Source of the DNA: Prosopocoilus inquinatus
Taxonomy: Eukaryota > Arthropoda > Insecta > Coleoptera > Lucanidae
NCBI GenBank assembly: GCA_036172665.1
Contig: CM069872.1
Location: 21,121,001 to 21,185,000 of the forward strand
Reading direction: 5' to 3'
Length of the DNA stretch: 64,000 bases
Numbering within the stretch: position 1 is the first letter of the stretch; each line of letters starts with the position of its first letter. The notes beneath the pieces were generated by a model that saw nothing but the letters and a program-made list of their open reading frames with translations, did no database searches and was not told where the DNA came from. This document shows, piece after piece, positions 62,001-64,000 of the stretch. A program made the position numbers and the translations under genes.

Positions 62001-63731
62001 ATGTTTTAAACTTTCCAACCCTGGTTACATTGTTATGATAATTGAAAAGACAATTTTCTTACAATAGGATAACTCAACTGACTTGCTGGCGGCTATATTT
62101 TTGCGTCTAGCAGTTCTGTATCAGCATTTCAACCTCTCGAAAAGAGGCTTTATTTGGAGCACGGAGTTCCCGGAGCATTTCGAAAGGGAAATCGACATCT
62201 TCTTGCCTCACCACATCGAATCCGGATGTTATAAGCTGGTATGGGAGTTGAGAGAATTATTAGAAGGCGATCAAAACCTAGCTCAAATCTGCAGCGACAT
62301 CGAAAAGGTAAACATTTTTAAAATCAGGTGCGCTGAATACCTGCAGTTCTGCTTTGGCTACTGGGATCTCTCGCCGAACGTCCAAGCGAAGGTTAGCACC
62401 CTTCCGTTTTATTTCCCTCGGCATGTAAAATTAAGCGGGGGTTTCCAGGTATTGTGGTATGTCTGCGAACTATTGGAGAACATCCACGGGGAACTCAAGG
62501 AACTGGTGAAATTGAATTCCGAATTGAAAAGTTTGTATTTTGATTTGGAGACGGAACAACAGGAATGTATGATTAATTTTTTAAAGAAATATGTCTTAAA
62601 TACAGCAGGTTAGTATTTCTTTTTTATTATTTCAAAATCGTTCTATAATTTTTTTTTGTAACCGAAGATACTTTCGCGTGTCTCTGCGACGTCTTAGCCA
62701 GTGAAGTATCAGTCGCAGAAATTCGTATACCGGGTGTTCCAACTCTCATACCCAAAAACGTTTTCTTTGTATTTCTCTTTCCCACTTTGTTCATAATTTT
62801 TTTCTCCCGACGCTCGCTGTACGTATTACGGTTTTCTATATATCGCCAGTCGCCGCTACCCTTAGACACCTTGAGACACCCGGTATAAAAAAAGTAGTTA
62901 CGCTATGAGTTTCTGGGCTCTATTATTTTTAAGAATAAATTCACATTTACAGTTCCTCGAAGTTTTGGCCGTCAGTATTTAGAAAAGCTTTCCACTGCAG
63001 CCTTGCTTAATCAGAACTGCATTCCGTTTGATGTGATGGTGCCAATATTCGGCTACTATTTTAGCCTCTATGAAAAATACGGGAACCTTTTCGATACGAT
63101 CCTGGACACCCTGCGAAAAGCACCGAATTCCCTGCTGGAAAACTTCATCCTGAAAGTGCTGCTTGAAGAGTACAACAAGCTAGAAGATAAGCAGAATTTT
63201 AAATCCGCTGAACACTTCAGCTTGGGGGTTTGTGCGAATCACCCTTCGTGAAATCAGTGTTTTGTTTACTTCTGTTCTTTAGAAACTGGCCGTGAGATTC
63301 TCCTTGTATTTAGCACCTTTCCATCGCCTGTTTGAAGTGCTGTATTTGGGTTTGGAAAACTGTGTGATACACCCGGAAAATCTGTCGTTTCTGCAATACC
63401 TGCGATACTTCGTCGACCCTATAAAACAGGCTGACCGGACGAAAATGTTAGAAAAGCAAATATTTTCATCCACATTTGTTTAACACCTTGATTTTGCAGA
63501 CTTAGAATAGCACGCGGGGCACTCCAGGATTACAAAGGTAACGAGCACATGGCTTGTTTTATTCAACGTGTCGAGACGAAATATGTTCCGAACAGAAATG
63601 GTAAGGAGTCATTTTAATATTGGTCACTTATGATTAATGATTTTTTATTTTTTACAGTTCAGGCTCCGAGTGAAACCACTGACACTTCTGTTAACATTTC
63701 GTCGGAAAGCGAATCGGAAAGTTCAAATTAA
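30860..63731 (+). CDS. Divergent stromalin/STAG cohesin subunit (18 exons)
   Basis: SA/STAG proteins bind the RAD21/REC8 kleisin and help load and hold cohesin on chromatin for sister-chromatid cohesion. Exon blocks are listed in the four entries below. All 18 exons join with matching phases into 2,994 nt, encoding 997 residues. The N terminus is a short basic Ser-rich tail (MSFRGNRKRKLASM...). The STAG-domain region follows (WAQLFEDNEDDAVICLIQFFVDVTGYPEY, then SKVITNLVDLFKGMSLCKVRAMKHAG, matching the QVRAFRHTS region of STAG). HEAT-repeat exons then align along STAG, e.g. IIFCLVYHKTYVLGRAAGNFL against the YHLVYSAHRPVAVAAGEFL region. The C tail is short and acidic (SSESESESSN). It is shorter and far more divergent than canonical SA (about 1,100 or more), so a second, meiosis-type stromalin comparable to Drosophila SNM is plausible. 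That is inference. The introns are loaded with transposons, but every donor and acceptor is usable. Confidence 0.85.
33518..34296. mobile_element. hAT-type non-autonomous element in stromalin intron 4
   Basis: 779 bp, ends CAGTGTTGTTAA and TTAACAACACTG, exact 8-bp duplication CCTGTATG (33510-33517 and 34297-34304). Subterminal regions at both ends are dense in TATCTAGATAC and GATGCAGATAC motifs, possible transposase-binding repeats. No coding sequence. Confidence 0.88.
34379..35758. mobile_element. Foldback element in stromalin intron 4
   Basis: About 1.4 kb. The left end is CAGTGTGCCCCAGATTGAGT after TATA; the right end is ..ATACACTG. Inner arms are clearly inverted (AAGATGGCAGCTTTCAAGAT..GACGCCATATTGG at 34671-34730 against 35650-35722). 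Further in, 34970-35080 pairs with 35170-35340. The right arm lacks the outermost ~250 bp of the left. That outer arm is found separately, inverted, at 40750-41022. Confidence 0.65.
35514..35649. repeat. Near-perfect hairpin MITE nested in the foldback
   Basis: 136 bp. Arms TTTAGGCCCGATCTTACCAC...CTGATAAATTTAAC and the inverse run about 38 bp. The inner part continues the palindrome imperfectly (ATTAATATCCTAGGAAAC against GTTTCCAAGGATATTAA). It interrupts the right side of the surrounding foldback. Confidence 0.75.
36041..36860. mobile_element. hAT-like non-autonomous element in stromalin intron 4
   Basis: 820 bp with imperfect inverted ends TAGACTGTGGACATTTAGGC and GCCTAAACTTCCGCAGTCTG. The flanking 8-mers GTTATAAG and GTTATGAG differ at one base. 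The interior is very AT-rich, with repeated ATAGGCA motifs. The 8-bp duplication supports hAT. Confidence 0.7.
37030..40045 (-). mobile_element. hAT element with transposase remnants in stromalin intron 4
   Basis: Inverted ends CAGTGGCGCACCCAG (37030) and CTGGGTGCGCCACTG (ending 40045). Flanks GCCTGAAG and GCTGAAGG are similar but not an exact duplication. Near the right end are runs of nine G and eleven C flanking GCACGTGCCCCAGTGCC. The - strand transposase remnant occupies 39049-37208. Confidence 0.8.
37208..39049 (-). pseudogene. hAT transposase (TTF-finger, DUF4371-like, C-terminal dimerisation), broken
   Basis: Three fragments in different frames read 5' to 3' on the - strand. The first (39049-38765) has RKFNYSWLDTYKWLAYSKSN and FFCLL, the start of a TTF-type zinc finger. 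The second (38700-38257) continues NSKNALENFRNHQNCHYH, then CGRQCLPLRAHRDYGEF, the central block of TTF-type hAT transposases. The third (38029-37208) has the hAT dimerisation domain: FTLFKIFSTVPVSTSTAERT followed by FSTLRRLKSYLRNTMGENRL. The RNase-H-like part between 38257 and 38029 is disrupted by stops. Family placement near vertebrate ZMYM/'52 kDa repressor'-like hATs is by motif only. Confidence 0.8.
40750..41022 (-). repeat. Solo arm of the intron-4 foldback family
   Basis: Inverse copy of 34379-34640: ACTCATGGTAGCCTACTAAATTC against GAGTAGGTTACCATGAGT, plus GCGCATAAAACTGCAAAACTTTG and others. It is bounded by ACACACTGTATA on the left and GCACAGTATA on the right. No second arm is adjacent. 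Confidence 0.65.
41113..41939 (+). mobile_element. Second solo LTR (diverged copy) in stromalin intron 4
   Basis: 827 bp, starting TGTCACGCTTACCGAGG and ending CATTGTGGCA; homologous to 16118-16915 along its length, including GCCGCGATTCTGCCGATGTT and GTTATATCGGGTTACCACAC. Flanks do not show a matching duplication, so the copy is older or rearranged. It ends only about 80 bp before exon 5. Confidence 0.65.
42021..42890 (+). CDS. Stromalin exons 5-8
   Basis: Exons 42021-42216, 42274-42466, 42514-42652 and 42709-42890, separated by introns of 47-57 bp. Exon 5 joins in phase after the 10-kb intron 4 (..VIR then KHDYIFKFDKSWYT). The exon 5-6 junction uses the donor TTTG/GTATAG and gives KHAGVIFALKFAV; reading on instead meets a stop at once. 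Exon 6 encodes the coiled region FLKTTQRDLKNEQESYLNSV, as in STAG. Exons 7-8 encode HEAT-like helices (QDKKVRASAMKTLEKLF). The final donor GTAAGT leaves two bases that pair in phase with exon 9. Confidence 0.85.
43488..44582. mobile_element. 1.1-kb foldback element in stromalin intron 8
   Basis: Inverted ends CCGGGTGTCCGGCGCCATGT and ..CATGGCGCGGGACATCCGG, with TATA on both sides. Arms of about 500 bp are near-perfect (AATCGATTAACCTGAATTT.., CCGGTTTCGCCGG.., AAATATGACGTATTTGGTAT..). The loop is about 50 bp around 44000-44060. A partial relative is at 55490-55790. Apparent ORFs are arms only. Confidence 0.88.
44583..46488. other. Intron 8 sequence, AT-rich, no gene
   Basis: No ORF with recognisable similarity. 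The segment 45745-45820 (GCGAGACCCCGGGCGAGAAA..GCGGGGCCC) is an isolated GC-rich patch of possible repeat origin. The stretch 45890-46420 is extremely A-rich with AAAATAAA-like simple-repeat character. Confidence 0.35.
46489..48119. mobile_element. 1.6-kb foldback element in stromalin intron 8
   Basis: Ends CAGGGAGATTCAGACAACCC and its inverse ..GGTTGCCTGAATCTCCCTG, TATA on both sides. Inverted inner blocks include GAAATTCTGTTTCATATTTTG (or its inverse) near 46545 and 48055. Also inverted are the AACCGGAAGTTGCTGTCAAC-like block and GACTTTTCGACAGTTGAAAT-like block. Four internal GTTCCATTTAAAA-type motifs suggest it is itself a composite. No transposase. Confidence 0.85.
48955..49135 (+). repeat. 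Dispersed repeat shared with 11511-11700
   Basis: Shared blocks in order: TTTTGCCAATAT, TGGATCCTTTAAGTTAT, CATATTTGTCAGAT, CTTCTTTTTAAGGG and CAGTATTTTATCCCTAACTT. Both copies are in the same orientation. Ends were not determined. Confidence 0.65.
49428..49596. mobile_element. Harbinger-type MITE (TTA duplication)
   Basis: 169 bp, ends AGGCTAGTTTACATTAT and ATAATGTTAACTAGCCT, TTA on both sides (49425-49427 and 49597-49599). Inner arms carry CGATTTT(C/T) motifs. Confidence 0.75.
49895..50045 (-). repeat. Dispersed repeat, inverse of 27760-27915
   Basis: Contains GTTATACTGAGTACCACCAT, GTCTCCGC, TTATATTGCCCGC and GAACCGCGCAAAATATATTT, the inverse of the copy upstream of the stromalin gene. Confidence 0.6.
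50354..50421. repeat. 68-bp hairpin
   Basis: GGCCCAGTTTTACA pairs with TGTAAAACTGGGCC; the loop has a weaker inner palindrome around CCTTAAGG. Probably a miniature MITE. Confidence 0.55.
51162..52069 (+). CDS. Stromalin exons 9-12
   Basis: Exons 51162-51342, 51400-51601, 51651-51811 and 51875-52069; introns 49-63 bp. Exon 9 (YPYAIPNETRRIIFCLVYHK) joins exon 8 by completing an Ile codon. Exon 10 (KLDMIPTAVESVIESMPELQ) matches the STAG stretch of helices before the ..LIEIMLCTIRQ region. Exons 11-12 encode PNLMVLFERYREGDCQKILI and VLQRDFFMYDDRDTLDMISR, corresponding to the kleisin-binding middle of STAG. Longer ORFs here that run through the introns are misleading. Confidence 0.85.
52310..52533. 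repeat. Foldback repeat (TTTTGTTGCAAATCG family)
   Basis: About 224-bp hairpin: TTTTGTAGCAAATCGTTTTT..GATTGCAGTG at the left, and CACTGCAATCGAAAACG..TTGCAACAAAA at the right. The centre has AGCCCTACTTCAGCAG and its inverse. A fragment of the same family is at 52885-52990. Confidence 0.7.
53129..55164 (-). mobile_element. Tc1-type DNA transposon in stromalin intron 12
   Basis: 2,036 bp with inverted ends CAGTCGGGGACAAAATTGTG and CACAATTTCGTCCCCGACTG, flanked by TA on both sides (53127-53128 and 55165-55166). A second inner repeat GGACAAAATTATGGGTAC near 53326 matches TACCCAAAATTTTGTCCAAC near 54947. The ends therefore carry paired binding-site-like repeats (IR/DR type). A nearly full-length transposase remnant lies inside. 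Confidence 0.92.
53768..54813 (-). pseudogene. Tc1 transposase with frameshift and stop
   Basis: ATG at 54813 begins MAPRKEIALKIRKRIVEDRK, then a helix-turn-helix (SYGLLAKKYKISKNAVVRF) and an AT-hook-like GRGRKK. The frame breaks near 54620; the adjacent frame gives RDDARIVREVRKYLSAGARQ and on through RETVNINVSPKTI, then a stop. It resumes RRIKKAGLQSVLKRKKPFIS to the catalytic half. The 54379-53768 part is intact, with the three acidic residues: RSDESKFELFG, PQDNDPKHTS and SPDLNPIEHLW. The spacing from the second Asp to Glu fits DD34E. Two lesions over about 345 codons suggest a fairly young copy. Confidence 0.9.
55490..55790. repeat. Partial relative of the 43488 foldback
   Basis: Blocks TTCAAAGAAAGTATGAAGTA, TTACTTCCGGCGAAACCGAA, TTTTTTGTTTAATTTATCGT and ATTCTAGAAGGGC follow the order of an arm of 43488-44582 (right-hand arm, inverted relative to left). 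A GGCATTCCATTAAAAG end is near 55230. No second arm was seen. Confidence 0.55.
56634..60051 (+). pseudogene. Harbinger-type nuclease (HARBI1-like transposase), interrupted
   Basis: Exons 56684-56872 (start of this frame), 56930-57126, 57177-57318 plus 59204-59209, 59282-59426 and 59642-60051. Introns are short with GT/AG ends and phases agree, giving about 360 codons once the foldback is set aside. DDE motifs: Asp in IIDCTHVAIVPPP, Asp in GDSGYPLRPW and Glu in IERCNGVLKKRFR. Upstream, LIALRFYAAGSYQLDVG and HPSVSRCLREV form the usual helix-turn-helix region. The likely N terminus, ATG 56634 (MVEEFLHLFIYLYE), is in another frame from ELDNAERRAPRRL, so there is either a frameshift near 56680 or an unrecognised splice. 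The foldback sits in the exon encoding NVQL. Confidence 0.88.
57319..59201. mobile_element. 1.9-kb foldback element inserted in the Harbinger nuclease exon
   Basis: Ends CAGGCTGGATTAAATTCGAT and ..ATTAATCCACCCTG, TA on both sides (57317-57318 and 59202-59203). Long arms are inverted: GGCTATCTTCTTTTGTTTTC, CGACTTTTCGTTTTTCGGTC and ATTTCATGAGGACATTGCC, among others, recur in reverse. The centre (57780-58730) includes paired CTAGTCTCAGTAGGCTGG and CCAGCCTACTGAGACTAG. Deleting 57319-59201 plus one TA restores an open exon. Confidence 0.9.
60406..61057 (-). pseudogene. Harbinger Myb/SANT-like DNA-binding protein, decayed
   Basis: On the - strand from ATG near 61057: MMFSEMNDKKKGCHKNKEQS, then LLTEFLKENPRLLPAKIFS. 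After a single frameshift near 60957 comes TFSYSHYKNKWCQIAEILNS and DWKVWRK. These W/K-spaced helices are the Myb/SANT-like fold that Harbinger ORF2 proteins use to bind the transposon ends. An intron or further frame change follows. The C-terminal tail 60636-60406 is Ser/Thr-rich with KNCFTVSCKSVDPAESTTS. Position convergent to the nuclease supports the identity. Confidence 0.65.
61370..61765. repeat. Inverted pair of the TTTTGTTGCAAATCG repeat family
   Basis: 61370-61612 is the inverse of the 17845-18110 type (CAGCCCTGCTTGGGGCTTCT.., GACTTGTCCAATTTATTCG, GCGACATCTTAC). 61613-61765 returns in direct orientation. The junction forms a long hairpin: TAAGTCCCCCATGCAAGGCG, GCCATGCTTGCT and their inverses. 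No coding. Confidence 0.7.
62068..63731 (+). CDS. Stromalin exons 13-18 (C-terminal part)
   Basis: Exons 62068-62391, 62449-62608, 62953-63227, 63283-63446, 63500-63600 and 63658-63731 (TAA). Exon 13 encodes LAVLYQHFNLSKRGFIWSTE, matching the ITAFHNAHDLSKWDLF region of STAG. The 57-bp intron 62392-62448 has no stop and keeps frame; it is called because ..NVQAK then joins VLWYVCELLENI as in STAG. Exon 16 begins KLAVRFSLYLAPF, matching STAG ELARRFALTFGLD. The exon 16 donor (AT/GTTAGA) is weak but the only one keeping phase. The tail SVNISSESESESSN is short, whereas canonical SA has a long C-terminal tail. Confidence 0.83.
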
Positions 63732-63918
63732 AAATGTTTTTTTTTTTGTGTAAGTTAAATTTGTAATGAAATTCTTTTGTTAATTAACTTAGTTATGAAT
63801 TAAACAATAAGTATAAAGAGTGCTGTATTAAATATTTGTTTAACTATTTTGAGCATCGCATTTATTTCTACTGTTACATTAAGTTTCTTGTAATCAAGTT
63901 CAATGATGGTTTCCTTTC

Positions 63919-64000
63919 TTATCCCCGCGCTTTTGAGTTTCCCACGTTTAGATGTCGCTTGATGTTCCATTTTGTAGCGGCTAATGTGTCGCATTGCGGT
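63919..64000 (-). CDS. C-terminal end of a convergent gene (partial)
   Basis: Continuing off the right edge, the - strand reads PQCDTLAATKWNIKRHLNVG, then NSKARG and TAA (63921-63919). AATAAA follows about 55 bp downstream (63866-63861, - strand). The C-x12-H spacing (..C then WNIKRH) and position suggest the tail of a Cys-His finger protein, but the second His is not evident. A longer alternative frame (63994-63800) has no poly(A)-compatible end. Low confidence. Confidence 0.3.
   Translation of the reverse strand, partial: PQCDTLAATKWNIKRHLNVGNSKARG

Noticed and set aside
63800..63994. 64-codon - strand ORF at the right edge
   Set aside because: It runs past a clear AATAAA and has no similarity; the alternative frame ending at 63919 fits a terminal exon better.

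Overview
The window looks like an insect nuclear genome, most plausibly a beetle. The DNA is AT-rich, many introns are only 50-60 bp, there is a ZAD-type zinc-finger gene, and most of the intergenic and intronic space is transposon-derived. The species cannot be fixed from sequence alone. There are no bacterial genes, CRISPR arrays, rRNA genes or convincing tRNA genes.

Host genes. Four genes can be assembled with consistent splice phases, and a fifth is only touched. (1) Positions 1-3086, + strand: the 3' part of class I fructose-bisphosphate aldolase (glycolysis), three exons. (2) 4601-3141, - strand: ALG3/Not56, the ER mannosyltransferase of N-glycan precursor assembly, convergent with aldolase. 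(3) 13485-15516, + strand: a ZAD plus four-C2H2 transcription factor, three exons. (4) 30860-63731, + strand: a divergent stromalin/STAG cohesin subunit. I assemble 18 exons into an uninterrupted frame of 997 codons over 33 kb. Its introns 4, 8 and 12 are 8-10 kb each and packed with transposons. (5) At the right edge, the last codons of a convergent - strand gene.

Mobile DNA, left to right. 5.1-8.4 kb: a 5'-truncated Penelope-like element with RT and GIY-YIG remnants, a pLTR-type hammerhead ribozyme and an inverted mutated copy of that ribozyme. It contains a nested foldback element. 10.3-13 kb: a cluster of hairpin MITEs, one inserted into another copy of its own family. 15.8-19.6 kb: a solo LTR, a hAT-type non-autonomous element and further MITEs. 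20037-27701: an 8-bp-TSD foldback MULE with arms of inverted ~160-bp tandem repeats. It flanks a decayed MULE transposase gene whose C-terminal part looks like a ubiquitin-specific protease. Intron 4 of the stromalin gene: three hAT-type elements (one with transposase remnants), a foldback and a second solo LTR. Intron 8: two 1.1-1.6 kb foldbacks with TATA flanks and smaller MITEs. Intron 12: a Tc1 element and a PIF/Harbinger element whose transposase exon is split by another foldback at a TA site.

The host genes show no operon-like cooperation. The most unusual features are the foldback MULE with a USP-like domain (20-27.7 kb), the palindromic-stem-III hammerhead in the Penelope element, and the rapidly evolving stromalin, which may be meiosis-type. 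Coordinates for repeats come from reading by eye and may be off by a few bases.
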